Source: Trypanosoma brucei gambiense DAL972 (lineage: Eukaryota; Euglenozoa; Kinetoplastea; Trypanosomatida; Trypanosomatidae). Taken from it: a stretch of 64,000 bases of DNA. How positions within the stretch are numbered: position 1 is the stretch's first letter; the number at the start of each line of letters is the position of its first letter. Of this stretch, positions 8,218 through 18,521 are shown piece by piece. The DNA lies in assembly GCF_000210295.1 (NCBI RefSeq), contig NC_026743.1:1922001-1986000 (forward strand). The letters run 5' to 3'. Below the pieces are notes generated by a model, which saw nothing but the letters and a program-made list of their open reading frames with translations, did not search any database and was not told the origin of the DNA. The position numbers and the translations under genes were made by a program.

Positions 8218-11200
8218 TCAATCTACATCGATGGCAAATGTCTTTCGAAGAAACGCCTTGGTGCTGTTAAGCATGCTACGACCCATCACCAATTCGCACA
8301 CTGAGTCGAAAGACAAAGCCCGTTCACCATGGTACAGAATATCTATGTTTTCCTTTGAGAAGACATCTGGAAGACACATGTTTCGGGGATTTGTTGCAAG
8401 CATGTGGGAGACGCAATCTATTTCCCAAGGAGTCAACAAACCGTCCTGCGCGGAGGGGAACACTGCAAACGCTTTTTGCGCCCCTCGCACGGGTTGCCTG
8501 TCCGCGCACATCATCGCCAATAACGGCGTAGGGCAAAGTTTGCCATCATCATCGGCGAACGTTAACCACAGTGCTTGCATATACGCCCCTAGTCGGTCAT
8601 CGCTAAGATCCTTAGCGAAGTAGAAGGGCACTTTTGAAAATGTTTCCTCATCCACTTCCTGCGCACCCAACAACGCTGTCTTTGTTTCGAGGAGCTCCTC
8701 GATGGAACATTCTCTTATATAGTAGTTGTTTGGTTCGTCCCGCCTCGTCATGTCGGGCACCGCTTCGCACCAAAGCATCAGGTGAAGAACAAACTCACGC
8801 CAGTCAATATAACCGCAACCGTGAGGGTCAAATGACTCAAAGACCTCACGCCTCGTCTTGAGGCGAACACTCCTCGTCTGTGCGCCCGCGTAGTCATCAG
8901 GTTGCACAATGTAGAAAAACTCGGCGCTCGCCAATGTGTAGTCAGGTGCCACATTTCGAAAGGTGCGAATCATGCTCATCAGCCTCGTCGCAGAGAGGGT
9001 TCGGTGGATCATGGGAACCTCATGTACGCTTGTTACTTCATACGGTGACAGAGGTGTCACCGCGCGCTCGTCCTGTTTCGGACCTCCAGAGAGAACAGAG
9101 AACGTTTGCTGTCCCAAGTGCAGGGGAGGGATGGCCCGCTCCGTTTCAATTGCATTGCGAAGAGTATAGATGGCCGTGTTTATAGCGGAAGCAGAGCTAA
9201 GCCGACCTTCCTTTGCCTTCGCTAGAAGAGTGTCTCTACAGTTCGCGCAGTACTGCTCTGCCTCGCGCATGAGTCCAACAAAGAACTGTCGAATACGCCC
9301 AATCCGCTCCTGCATACTAGCCAGCTCCTCATGAACAAAAGGCATACATTTCGTGAGAATCAGACTGAACCTCCCGTCGTCCGCAGCCGCAGCTGCCGCC
9401 TTTGCGTTTTCTCGCACTCGCTGTGAGGCCGTTATCGGTCCCTGGAGTTTTTCGACGTAGTTCGTAATGGTGGTAACAAGCTTTCCAATGGCCTCGACAA
9501 GCATATCTTCTCCCGTTTTCTCGGCCAAGTCTTCGGGTCGCTGTGGCTTCTTCGATCCTTGGACTTTCTTATCCTTCCCCTTTGCCAACTCCTGGACGCC
9601 GTCAACTCCAGCACGCATCATAACAGCTTCAGACTCTAACTCCTCAAACACACACGGTTCGTTGACGACAGTACTAAAATAGATAAGTACCATGTTCAGT
9701 GTGGCCATGAAACGCTCTATTTCTCCCTTCACAGTGGCGATGGCAACGTTACAAACCGTCGTGCTCCACGGTCCCAGGAAGTTCTCCTTCTTTGTAATCA
9801 AATCAATCCGCGTGGTGACGTCCCTTCCTGTTGCCTCTGCAATGCTAAACAGCTCGTCTCGCAGTTGGTCTACCAGCAGATGAAGCTCGTTTTTACACAC
9901 TGCTTGCCCAAGTAGTTGCAAAGGGATGTTGTTGTAATTTTCTACGAAGCGGTCCAACTTCCCCTGCTTTTCATCTGGTTGGTTCCAGAAACGCTCGTAC
10001 TTCTCCATAGCCACCTTGCGGTAGCCGAGAAGTATACGCACCAGCGATTCTACAGCGGCCCCAGTCCATCCATATATACCATTATAGTACGACGTAAAGA
10101 TGGCAAGACCCCTAAAGAATAGTTGGGGTGTCTCCTCCGGCATAGTGTAGACGCTCGGCAATGGGGATGTATCCTCCAATTCGTGTGGAATTGGTACACC
10201 GCTCTCCGTATATATCTTGATCAACCTTTTCCGCTCCGCCTCACGTCGTTCCCTCATCTCCACAATCGTGTCCTCAATCCACTTCTTCTGCTTCTTAGCC
10301 CCCATGGCCGCCTCGTACATTAGCATGTTTTCTTCAAAAATCCTTTGCCTGGAACTAATAACTCTCGCCACGTTGGATACGATACCATCCAACGCCTGTT
10401 CGCCGTCAACTTCATACAAATTGCCACCACTACCGTTCTCATGCGTGAGGGAACGCCGCAGTGCATCCCACTTTCGCCTCTGTTCAAGCACAACGCGGTG
10501 GAGCAGGGCCGTCGAGGTTCTTGTGCGGTCTAGGTTGACAACGTGCGGCACCCGCTCCGGCGGTGGTGGGCAAAATATCATATGATACTGCTCACCTGTT
10601 TCCTTGTCAACGCGTAGTCCTGCAAAGCGGTTAAAAATTTCCTGGGTCCCGCAGTGAATATAGACCATGGCTGAAAATAGTGTATTCGTATCTTCCTCCC
10701 GCCCTTCCCAGCGCTCTATTGCCTCTCGCTCTTCGGGTGCCAACTCCGGGTACACGACCTCAGGTAGCACTGGAGGTGGCAAAGTGCTGAGATCTACACC
10801 CTTTTTAGATGGTCGCGTTTTGCCTTCGCCTCTCACAACGGGTTGCTCCAACCGCGCTTCACGCTGCACAACAAGTAGCCTCTGCGCTTGATTCTCCTCA
10901 GTCGGTGCCCCGTCATCCGTACTGCTTGGTGGCAATGGCGGTGGTGATGGCCAGTTGTTCAAGGCCCCTTTGAAAGGGTGAACAAAGGGAGGGATGATAA
11001 GCTGCAATCTCTGGAGCTCTTCTAGACCTGCCACTGCCCCATCAAACAGGATACCACTACACCCTTCCAGCGTGTCTTTCATCTGTAACTGCATCAAATG
11101 CACAATAAGCGATGGCTCCACCGGCCTACCATGTAAGAGGCCCCCCTCAATCTCTTCCCCAGCGACTGCCCACGGACTAAGGCGCATTACGGACTCCACG

Positions 11201-12207
11201 GTTTGCATAACACGCTCATGACTGTGATAAGCTGTCTCATCGTTGTTTTCGTCGTGCTCCTCATAGGCTCTGATATAGGGAACATCATCACTGCTCTCCG
11301 TTGCTAAAAGTGTGGGCAGCCCTTCACGCTCGCTGTGATACGCCTCCAATGCTCTGTTTACCAGATCCCTATCAGATATATGCAGAAGCGAGAGCCTAGT
11401 TGCGACATGATGTGACACCAAAGACTTTCCACTGAACTTCGGCCCATCTACGAGAAACAACGGTATTTTGCAGATGTCAAAACGGTTGACCGCGGGCTCA
11501 TTTGACCACATCTTGTTATACAGTGTGTGAAGGAGCATGAGGAATGTGCTTGGCACCAGACGAAATGGGTGGTGACCGAAAATCATACCGAAGGTAATGC
11601 TGGCGCTTCGTTCTATTGACACCGGCACTCCCGCGATCGACTGAATGAAAGAGTGGAGGGCTGTACATGTGAGGAGGCTTCCAGTAGACCTATTCGTTAG
11701 AGAATTTGAATCGAGGAAATCGATGCACTTTTCGGCGCCCATAAGAACCCTTTGCATAGCTTCTTCGACGGACTCCTCCTTCGCTGCTTTATCCTCAGCA
11801 ACGAGGAGCTCTTCCAACTCTGCGAGGCGCCGTTCATCCTTTTCCACCACTGACACCTGCTCCGAGAGTTCTCGTTTCGTAAACGTTGATAGGCACATGT
11901 CAGTCATGTGTTTTTGAAGCCTTTCAGCTTCCTCGCATTCACGCTTTTCCTTTATAACGTGCTCGCTGAGGAGGTCCCACCAACGACCCATATCATCGAG
12001 GGAGCGGCGAAAGTTATGTTCTACTAGCGAAATATAGTCGGTGCCACGGTAAAGCACATGCTTCAACTCTTCCTCACTTCGCTTCGCACGTGTTTCGTCT
12101 TCTCTAACGATGTAGTCGGCACGCCTCCTTCTTAGTGCATCGCGCCGCTGCAAGTCTTCCGTGCGTGCACAAACCAGACTCATTACAAAGTCCTCCGCAT
12201 CCAACAT
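8218..12207 (-). CDS. SPEF2/CPC1-like central-pair protein with adenylate-kinase-type domain
   Basis: A 1329-residue protein. Residues 1-160 are charged and coiled-coil-like; a P-loop follows at 255-262 (GPKFSGKS) within an adenylate-kinase-like nucleotide-binding region; long helical segments fill the middle; an EF-hand-like element with FDPHGCGYIDWREF lies near residue 1120. This order matches SPEF2 of animals and CPC1 of Chlamydomonas, which sit in the C1b projection of the axonemal central pair and affect flagellar beating. The predicted location is the 9+2 axoneme of the single flagellum. It is shorter than mammalian SPEF2 and lacks an obvious N-terminal calponin-homology domain, so a related adenylate-kinase axonemal protein remains possible. 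Confidence 0.72.
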   Translation of the reverse strand: MLDAEDFVMSLVCARTEDLQRRDALRRRRADYIVREDETRAKRSEEELKHVLYRGTDYISLVEHNFRRSLDDMGRWWDLLSEHVIKEKRECEEAERLQKHMTDMCLSTFTKRELSEQVSVVEKDERRLAELEELLVAEDKAAKEESVEEAMQRVLMGAEKCIDFLDSNSLTNRSTGSLLTCTALHSFIQSIAGVPVSIERSASITFGMIFGHHPFRLVPSTFLMLLHTLYNKMWSNEPAVNRFDICKIPLFLVDGPKFSGKSLVSHHVATRLSLLHISDRDLVNRALEAYHSEREGLPTLLATESSDDVPYIRAYEEHDENNDETAYHSHERVMQTVESVMRLSPWAVAGEEIEGGLLHGRPVEPSLIVHLMQLQMKDTLEGCSGILFDGAVAGLEELQRLQLIIPPFVHPFKGALNNWPSPPPLPPSSTDDGAPTEENQAQRLLVVQREARLEQPVVRGEGKTRPSKKGVDLSTLPPPVLPEVVYPELAPEEREAIERWEGREEDTNTLFSAMVYIHCGTQEIFNRFAGLRVDKETGEQYHMIFCPPPPERVPHVVNLDRTRTSTALLHRVVLEQRRKWDALRRSLTHENGSGGNLYEVDGEQALDGIVSNVARVISSRQRIFEENMLMYEAAMGAKKQKKWIEDTIVEMRERREAERKRLIKIYTESGVPIPHELEDTSPLPSVYTMPEETPQLFFRGLAIFTSYYNGIYGWTGAAVESLVRILLGYRKVAMEKYERFWNQPDEKQGKLDRFVENYNNIPLQLLGQAVCKNELHLLVDQLRDELFSIAEATGRDVTTRIDLITKKENFLGPWSTTVCNVAIATVKGEIERFMATLNMVLIYFSTVVNEPCVFEELESEAVMMRAGVDGVQELAKGKDKKVQGSKKPQRPEDLAEKTGEDMLVEAIGKLVTTITNYVEKLQGPITASQRVRENAKAAAAAADDGRFSLILTKCMPFVHEELASMQERIGRIRQFFVGLMREAEQYCANCRDTLLAKAKEGRLSSASAINTAIYTLRNAIETERAIPPLHLGQQTFSVLSGGPKQDERAVTPLSPYEVTSVHEVPMIHRTLSATRLMSMIRTFRNVAPDYTLASAEFFYIVQPDDYAGAQTRSVRLKTRREVFESFDPHGCGYIDWREFVLHLMLWCEAVPDMTRRDEPNNYYIRECSIEELLETKTALLGAQEVDEETFSKVPFYFAKDLSDDRLGAYMQALWLTFADDDGKLCPTPLLAMMCADRQPVRGAQKAFAVFPSAQDGLLTPWEIDCVSHMLATNPRNMCLPDVFSKENIDILYHGERALSFDSVCELVMGRSMLNSTKAFLRKTFAIDVD

Positions 12208-12243
12208 ATCAGACGCTCTCCACCACTGCCCAAGTCGTTTATA

Positions 12244-12290
12244 CTACGAAAAGGAAAAAAAAAAAAAGACGACACAGAAAGAGAAATACA
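12244..12290 (-). promoter_or_regulatory. Predicted spliced-leader acceptor for the SPEF2-like gene
   Basis: A strong sense-strand pyrimidine tract including T13 (about 12290 to 12248) is followed at once by AG at 12245-12244, giving a 36-base leader before the ATG at 12207. Confidence 0.6.
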
Positions 12291-12477
12291 ACATGTATGC
12301 GCGTACACATATGCCAGAAACGTGAGAAGTAGGGGAGAAAAGGAGTCAATCAATCAGCCTCTCGACAACATCACTGCATCAAAGAAGATCAACTACCACG
12401 TAATGCCAGTTCACGCAGCCCTTCGATCACACGCATGCGTGTGTGCGGCCACAAAGAGCAGATCAACGGAGGTATAA

Positions 12478-13212
12478 CTACAGGTTCGTCGTCCATGGTT
12501 GCTTCCCCTTCGGTGGTGGCTTTGTGATGTTTATACGAGTAATTGCGTCATTGTAGTCACGATATGATTTGAAGAAATTCAACACGGGATGTCGCAGTTG
12601 CCTCCATCGCAGCCGCCCCTGCGACCAGAGTTTCAGGTCAACTTTCAAACGACGACACGAAGGAACAAAAAGGTAGGCGAGAACCACGGGGCTAAGATAC
12701 CTGCAGCTGTCTGATATGAACGCCCACGCCCAATTCTCACCAGTGAAGATTGCCTCAGCTCTCATAATCCTCTGCTCCACAACATAGTACGCCACACCAG
12801 GTGCGCTTGGATCGTCTACAAAGTGGTTTCGTTCCCCATCGGCAACTTGTAACGCGCGCTGAATCTCCTGGGCATCTGTTACAGCCGTTTCGTGGAGTCG
12901 CTTCTGACGGCTATCATACACGCGCTTCTGCACACCATATATCACATGCGAGGCGTAGCGTTCCTCCTTGTAGGGCTTTGGGAGCACGAGAGTCTTCAAG
13001 CACCGGTAATAGCCCCACAAATGAAGTGCGGCGACGGGATAACATAAAAATGGGCACAACATATAGTATATGAATGCCCGAACGGGCGGCACCACCATAG
13101 CAAAGTCGATATGTCCCAGCCGCTCGCTCGTCCGGCTTGTGGCGAGGAGGGGGCCGCGCCACACATCTGTGAGTAATACCCCCGCCAGTGTAGTTGGCTG
13201 CTCGGCTGCCAT
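12478..13212 (-). CDS. Hypothetical membrane protein (244 aa)
   Basis: The first ATG of this frame is at 13212 (MAAEQPTTLAGVLL); the frame extends upstream only through a GTG-initiated stretch. The protein has one clear hydrophobic segment at about residues 45-67 (VRAFIYYMLCPFLCYPVAAL) and a second near 170-182 (SPVVLAYLFVP), with basic, aromatic-rich flanks and a lysine/proline-rich C terminus. The central soluble part includes a VYDSRQKR-type basic stretch. I recognise no family. It may be a kinetoplastid-specific organellar membrane protein, but location is a guess. Confidence 0.68.
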   Translation of the reverse strand: MAAEQPTTLAGVLLTDVWRGPLLATSRTSERLGHIDFAMVVPPVRAFIYYMLCPFLCYPVAALHLWGYYRCLKTLVLPKPYKEERYASHVIYGVQKRVYDSRQKRLHETAVTDAQEIQRALQVADGERNHFVDDPSAPGVAYYVVEQRIMRAEAIFTGENWAWAFISDSCRYLSPVVLAYLFVPSCRRLKVDLKLWSQGRLRWRQLRHPVLNFFKSYRDYNDAITRINITKPPPKGKQPWTTNL

Positions 13213-13609
13213 GCCTGCCGTGAATGTACCCAAAAGCACAAAAAGGGCCAGAGAAATGAGAAAAGAGAAGAAGAAACGTGGCAACACAAGATAATATTAC
13301 AAATGGAGCGTAAAGGTGCCGGGGTGATGGTCTCAAACAAGAAGCTGACAGACGGCCTACCGAACCAGTTGAATAACCTACAATCAGTCTCCACATCTTC
13401 CCCTATTCATTTGGTCAGTGACAGCAGTTGCTTTTTTTAATCTTTACTACAACATCAGAGGTGGTTGAAACCACCATAAAGAGATGCGCTATCAGTTTAG
13501 ACAAAGGAGAGCTGAACACAACACTCACATAAAAACAAAATCGAGAGGTGTAATGATGAGCAAGAAAACAACATGTGAAGCGCATTCGGTGAGTGAACAC
13601 GCCCCACCG
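13213..13609. other. Intergenic region (no gene seen)
   Basis: Carries the leader of the membrane hypothetical and the 3' UTR of prolyl oligopeptidase. No supported gene. Confidence 0.5.
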
Positions 13610-15706
13610 TCAGTCTGTCCACTGGGCGTTCGTATTTTTTGCAATAAATGTGTAAATATCCGCCGACTCCTGCATAATTTTACTGGTGGGCTTACCAGCA
13701 CCGTGACCGGCGGCCACTTCAACACGAGCAAGGAAGGGGCCTCCCTCCGTTGGGTTTTCGTGCTGAAGTGCCGCAATGTACTTAAGCGAATGCAGTGGCA
13801 CCACCCTGTCGTCGTGATCACCTGTTACCACCAAAATTGCAGGGTATTTAACCCCGCTTTTGATGTTATGTAGTGGGCTGTACTTTTGCAACACCTTGAA
13901 GTCCTCCTCTTTATCTGGGTCACCAAAATCTGACCTCCAAGCGTGGCCGATAGTGAACTTATGGAATTTGTACATGTCCAGCACACCCACCTGGCATATA
14001 ACACAACGGAAGAGTTCAGGTGCTTGATTTGCAACCGCCGCCACCAGCAGCCCACCATTTGAGCCCCCCATGATGGCTGTTGTTGCCGGGTTGCCGTAGC
14101 CATTTCCGTGGAGGAACTTCGCCGCTTCAATGAAGTCCGTGAAACAGTTTTGTTTACTTGTCAGACGACCAGCGTTATGCCAAGCCTCTCCGTATTCACC
14201 GCCCCCTCGAATGTTCGGCACCGCGAGAACCCCGCGGAGGTGCTGTAGAAACACCACACGGGATGAGCTGAACGACGGTGTGAGGGATATGTTGAAGCCT
14301 CCATAGCCGTAGAGAAGCACCGGAGACTCCGACGTCACTATCCCCTTCCGGTGAATAATGAACATTGGAATTCGGGTACCGTCAGCTGAGTTATAGAACT
14401 TCTGTTCCGTGATAAAGTCATCAGCAGAGAGGCCCTCGATATTGTCATCCTTGAAAACGCGAAGTGATCCCTCGGGATCGTTGATGTCCAACACGAACGA
14501 TCGCCCCGGGAGGAGGAAAGATGTAACCTTGAAGGACACGAGGTCCACCTTGCGGTCCGCAAAGAGGGAAGATATCGCTCCGATAGGTATGGTTATTTTC
14601 TTTAACTCTGGTTTGTCCAAGCAGCAGTAATAAAGAGTACTCTTGACATCTTCAAGGTAGACGAGAATCAGAGTGTTCTTCACGAGTGCGGCGTGGTCGA
14701 GGACGGCCTCCCTCTCCCCCACAACAATCTGCTCCTTCCCAGTGGCGATGTCAACGGAGATGATCTTCTTTCGCGGCGCGTCGCGCGTTGTCACGAAGTA
14801 AAAGGTGGTGCCATCATTCCCCAAGTATTCAAACGAACCGACAAATTCGTTAAACAACTTATTGTATGTTAATGTAGAAGGGGAAAGCTTCTCAGCTCCA
14901 TCGATAGGTAACTTGGTGATCCATATCAAGTTCTTTGGCTCACAACCATCGGTAATAGAAACAACAAGGTACGAGTGACAGTTAGATACCTCAGCAGAAA
15001 CCCCCCAGTGGGGGTGCTCTGGTAGAGAGAGTACGACCGCATCCTCATCCTGCTTCGTACCGAGGCGGTGGAAGCAAACAAAAGGATCCTTCGCCGCGTC
15101 TGTTTCAGCGCCTTTATCCACATCCCCCTTAAGAGCTGGGAAGCGCGTGTAGAAGAATCCAGTGTTGTGTAACCATGAGATACCTGTGAACTTGGCCCAC
15201 TCAATAACATCCTCAGTGTCCTCAGCCGTGTCTGCCCGCCGCACGTGAATGTGTTGCCAATCGCTTCCCTTGTCACTGGCACTGTATGCGAACAGGGATT
15301 CGTCCTCACTCCATGCCGTGGCCTTCAAGGCCGTTGTGCCATCATTGCTCAGGATATTGGGATCAAGGAAGGTTGTGGGGTTGGAGTCTGTTAGACTCGT
15401 GGCACGCTTCAAAACACTTTGGTTCTGTAGACCAGTATTGTGATAAAAGTAATAACGACCGTTCCGAAAACTGGGGTTGGACGTTCGGGGGAAGTCGAAC
15501 GTTTGGGAAATGCGGTTATACAACTTATTCCCAAGTGCTTCGGTGGACCTCATGTATTCACCGAAGAGATCGTTTTGGGCTTTCACGAATGATTTCGTTT
15601 CGTTGTTTTCAGGATCTTCAAGGTAGTCATACGGTTCTGGTACCGTCACATTATGCAACACGTAGCTCGCTGCCGAGCGTCTTGCAGTGGGGTAAGCGAG
15701 GCGCAT
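13610..15706 (-). CDS. POP: Prolyl oligopeptidase (S9A serine peptidase)
   Basis: A 698-residue protein, the expected length for the family. The N-terminal part (about 70-420) is the seven-bladed propeller that limits access to short peptides; the C-terminal alpha/beta-hydrolase domain carries the nucleophile in GGSNGG (Ser near 549), the catalytic Asp region VTGDHDDRVVP and the catalytic His in AAGHGAGKPT. It cleaves peptides after proline and is expected to be cytosolic, as no signal peptide is seen. In African trypanosomes such enzymes are released into host blood and can degrade peptide hormones. Sequence layout clearly separates it from oligopeptidase B. Confidence 0.96.
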   Translation of the reverse strand: MRLAYPTARRSAASYVLHNVTVPEPYDYLEDPENNETKSFVKAQNDLFGEYMRSTEALGNKLYNRISQTFDFPRTSNPSFRNGRYYFYHNTGLQNQSVLKRATSLTDSNPTTFLDPNILSNDGTTALKATAWSEDESLFAYSASDKGSDWQHIHVRRADTAEDTEDVIEWAKFTGISWLHNTGFFYTRFPALKGDVDKGAETDAAKDPFVCFHRLGTKQDEDAVVLSLPEHPHWGVSAEVSNCHSYLVVSITDGCEPKNLIWITKLPIDGAEKLSPSTLTYNKLFNEFVGSFEYLGNDGTTFYFVTTRDAPRKKIISVDIATGKEQIVVGEREAVLDHAALVKNTLILVYLEDVKSTLYYCCLDKPELKKITIPIGAISSLFADRKVDLVSFKVTSFLLPGRSFVLDINDPEGSLRVFKDDNIEGLSADDFITEQKFYNSADGTRIPMFIIHRKGIVTSESPVLLYGYGGFNISLTPSFSSSRVVFLQHLRGVLAVPNIRGGGEYGEAWHNAGRLTSKQNCFTDFIEAAKFLHGNGYGNPATTAIMGGSNGGLLVAAVANQAPELFRCVICQVGVLDMYKFHKFTIGHAWRSDFGDPDKEEDFKVLQKYSPLHNIKSGVKYPAILVVTGDHDDRVVPLHSLKYIAALQHENPTEGGPFLARVEVAAGHGAGKPTSKIMQESADIYTFIAKNTNAQWTD

Positions 15707-17191
15707 TTGTGTTTGGGGGTGTCTTTCTTCGTTTCTTATTCCTCTCCTTCAGATATGAGGCTTTTTTTTCTTCTTTTGATCTTCTTCCGTTGCAAAAGCA
15801 AATAACTGAGAGGATGAAATGTATGCGAAGGCCCTCAAAAAGAACTTCTACTTGTCCTTTTCACAGGAGAGTTCAAGAAGATTAAAATAAAAAGGGCACA
15901 AACTAAAGAAACACATATTACTTAGTGACTGGTTCCAAATGGCAACGTCCGGGTGGCTTATACTGCTCCACCAAATAACGTTGTTTAGATGAAGAGGGCT
16001 TCACAAAGCAAATCATCCACATCAAATAGCCCACTACCGCATATCATCCTCTGTTACCATAGCTGGTGGACATGCACACAAATATGCTCTTTCACCGAGA
16101 CCCCCACCGTCTGCAGTGTACTTTTCATGCCGCGGCTACACTCAGATGCTACAACCTACATCCCTTCCGACTTTAAACAGACTCGCATCGAGGAAAGTGT
16201 GTTAATGGAACTACTCATCATATAGCCTCGGAAAGGGGGTGAAAATTCGGCACAACATAGTGTGGAGCTGGTGTCCCTCTTGAGTCTGAGCCGAACCATT
16301 TGCCTGCACTCTATATTTTCACGTGACACATAATTACACCCTTCGTTCACATAGAAGATCAACGACATCTCCACAACCGATGAGAAATGCCCACCTAATG
16401 ATGCACCTTAGGTGTGGCAAACATTACACCTACAAGTAGCAGTTTCGCTACATTCACTCAAACATTATATGGAATGTGTGTGAGTGCTTTCCTCCCCTTT
16501 TTTGTAAACAACTTTGAAGATGCAACACGAAAGAAAAAAAAATAAAGAAGAAAGAGAAGTTATTACCACGAACGAAACCCCCTAGTTTTTCTCAAGTGTC
16601 ACAAAGCAGTGGGCAATGCCGATGACGAAGATGGCGATAGGAATGCTTTACCAATCCCACGTTGGATGAGGGCCGCTGCCGTGCTGAAACCACTGTGATC
16701 TGACACGGAAGTTTACATTAACAACGAAGTGGCGTTGTGTCGTTAAGGTGCTTGTTCCTCACCACCATGGGGTAAGGGTCTTTCATCCTTTCTCCCTTCC
16801 TCCCCACTGCGTCTCCCATTCCTTTTTCATGCACAAGTAAAAGGGAGGATGAGAAACCAACCCCTCAGATCGGAGTTTCTTCCTACTTTTATTTCGGCTT
16901 CTACTTCCCTATCACCCTCATTCTTTCTTCCCCGCCACGTACACACACCGCGCTGATTCACGAGGCTAAACGTTTCGCTTCACCACCCGTACAAGATAGG
17001 GGGCAATAACTTCTGCCCCTCCTTCGGATAATGGCCGCCTCCTTCTCGGCGTCTGCAAATCTTCCCAAGCGTATACCACCGCTTCAACCTTTCATTTCAC
17101 TTACACTGCTCTCGCCTTCTCCTCCAACATGCGTCGGCAACTGACAGTGTTCCCAATCTTTCTTTCCCTATCATTCCCTCAATATCGACCA
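15707..17191. other. Long intergenic region with strand-biased pyrimidine tract
   Basis: Nearly 1.5 kb with no supported gene: the leader of prolyl oligopeptidase and a long OSCP 3' UTR. From about 16740 to 17180 the plus strand is strongly pyrimidine-rich, so the transcribed RNA is purine-rich there, the opposite of a normal splice tract. Short open frames (e.g. 15989-16225 plus, 16156-16374 minus) have no features. Confidence 0.5.
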
Positions 17192-17959
17192 TCAAACGCC
17201 ATATTTCGCCTCCTCCATATCATACTGGGAAAGACCGTCGAGGTACTTGCGCAGGACCTCCGTCTCGATATTATCATCCCAAACCGTTTTCTGTGGCTTA
17301 GGAGCGGGAAGATTCGTGTAATCCACCTCATCTGCCCGACCCGCCTGCTTCTGTTGGCCCTCAGCCTTGTTCACGTACTGACCCGCAAGTTCTACCGCGA
17401 ATCCCTTGACAATCGTGCGGTCGACGACCGTTTTCAAAACGAGAGTGTAATCAGCGAGCTCCTTCAACCCCTTATGCAGCTCCTCCGCGACTCGGCGGGC
17501 TTCCTCCACGTTCTTTTCACCGCCAGGGGCGACAAAGATTTTCGCCACGGCCTTTTTCTGCTTTGCGTTAACAAATGTCTCATAGACCTCCGCCACCTCT
17601 TGGATGAGTTCCAGCATACCGTTGTTCTGCATCCACACAAGTGTGAAAAAGGTGGGCTCTGAGAGTTGCTTGAACTCGGGTATCTTTTCAACAACTGCCG
17701 TGCGCTCCCAGAAGATAGGAAGCTTGGAGGCCGCAGCTGCTATCTTCTGGAAATCGCTTAAGATGTTGTCAAAGTTTCCCTTCTCTTCTGCCGCCTTGTA
17801 CAGGAACTTGGCAAAGAGCACACTATCACTGGGAACAATGTTTAACGGATACTTCGAGTTCTCAAAGTCACTTGCGTAAAGTTTCTTCAATCCCTCAGGC
17901 GGTGTGTAGAAGCGGGCCGCCACAACTGCCCTTGCACTTGAAGAAAGTCGGCGGAACAT
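17192..17959 (-). CDS. OSCP: Mitochondrial F1Fo-ATP synthase OSCP (delta) subunit
   Basis: A 255-residue protein with a basic, Ser/Ala/Arg-rich mitochondrial presequence (MFRRLSSSARAVVAARFY) followed by the helical N-terminal OSCP domain and a conserved C-terminal region (residues about 170-200) that includes VDRTIVKGFAVELAG, a signature of the OSCP/delta family. It forms the top of the peripheral stalk linking F1 to Fo. A roughly 35-residue extension after the family core, ending DMEEAKYGV, is unlike the bacterial proteins. No frame damage is seen. Confidence 0.88.
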   Translation of the reverse strand: MFRRLSSSARAVVAARFYTPPEGLKKLYASDFENSKYPLNIVPSDSVLFAKFLYKAAEEKGNFDNILSDFQKIAAAASKLPIFWERTAVVEKIPEFKQLSEPTFFTLVWMQNNGMLELIQEVAEVYETFVNAKQKKAVAKIFVAPGGEKNVEEARRVAEELHKGLKELADYTLVLKTVVDRTIVKGFAVELAGQYVNKAEGQQKQAGRADEVDYTNLPAPKPQKTVWDDNIETEVLRKYLDGLSQYDMEEAKYGV

Positions 17960-18521
17960 AACTATGAACCTTTACTTCTTCTCACAACCACAGGGAGGAT
18001 TAAAACAAAAAAAGGCTCGCGATTTACAGTGAAGGTGTACGAGTGAGAGGGAAGTAGCGGAGTTTGTGGGGGGGGGGGAGCAGGGGCACCGTAGGCATAA
18101 GAAGGAAAGATGTTACCAGCAAGCGAGCAAACGAATGTCGATGTTCGCATTCCTTTCAGGCGGTTCACCAAAGGTGGATAAAGAAAGGGTTCGAGGAGTA
18201 AGTGGAAGTGAGGTCATCACTATCGGTAGCAGTTCCGCACACGGCACTTTAATGATTAGCGTTCTGTTCTTTTCTTTTCTTTTTTCCCTTCCCTCACTTA
18301 GATTTGTCTTCTTTTTTTTTGGCGCTTCTCCTCCTCCACTCTCTTCAGAGTAATAAAGAGAGCGAACAACAATAAGGGTAGAAGAACAGAAAACACTCAA
18401 AACTACCGGGGCGTGAAAAGCAAAGTCCATCCACACAGTCCAGCAGGGGAAAAGGTACGTACAACGAAGAGGAACGGTGGGGGAGCAGTTGCGGATTTGG
18501 CTGTTAACCCTTCTCTTCCCT
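17960..18521. other. Intergenic region with a G11 run
   Basis: Holds the OSCP leader and the beta-adaptin 3' UTR. A run of 11 G (18068-18078, plus strand) lies about 50 bases upstream of the OSCP splice tract. No gene is seen. Confidence 0.5.
17981..18017 (-). promoter_or_regulatory. Predicted spliced-leader acceptor for OSCP
   Basis: A U-rich sense tract (about 18017 to 17991) is followed by AG at 17982-17981, giving a 21-base leader to the ATG at 17959. Confidence 0.55.
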
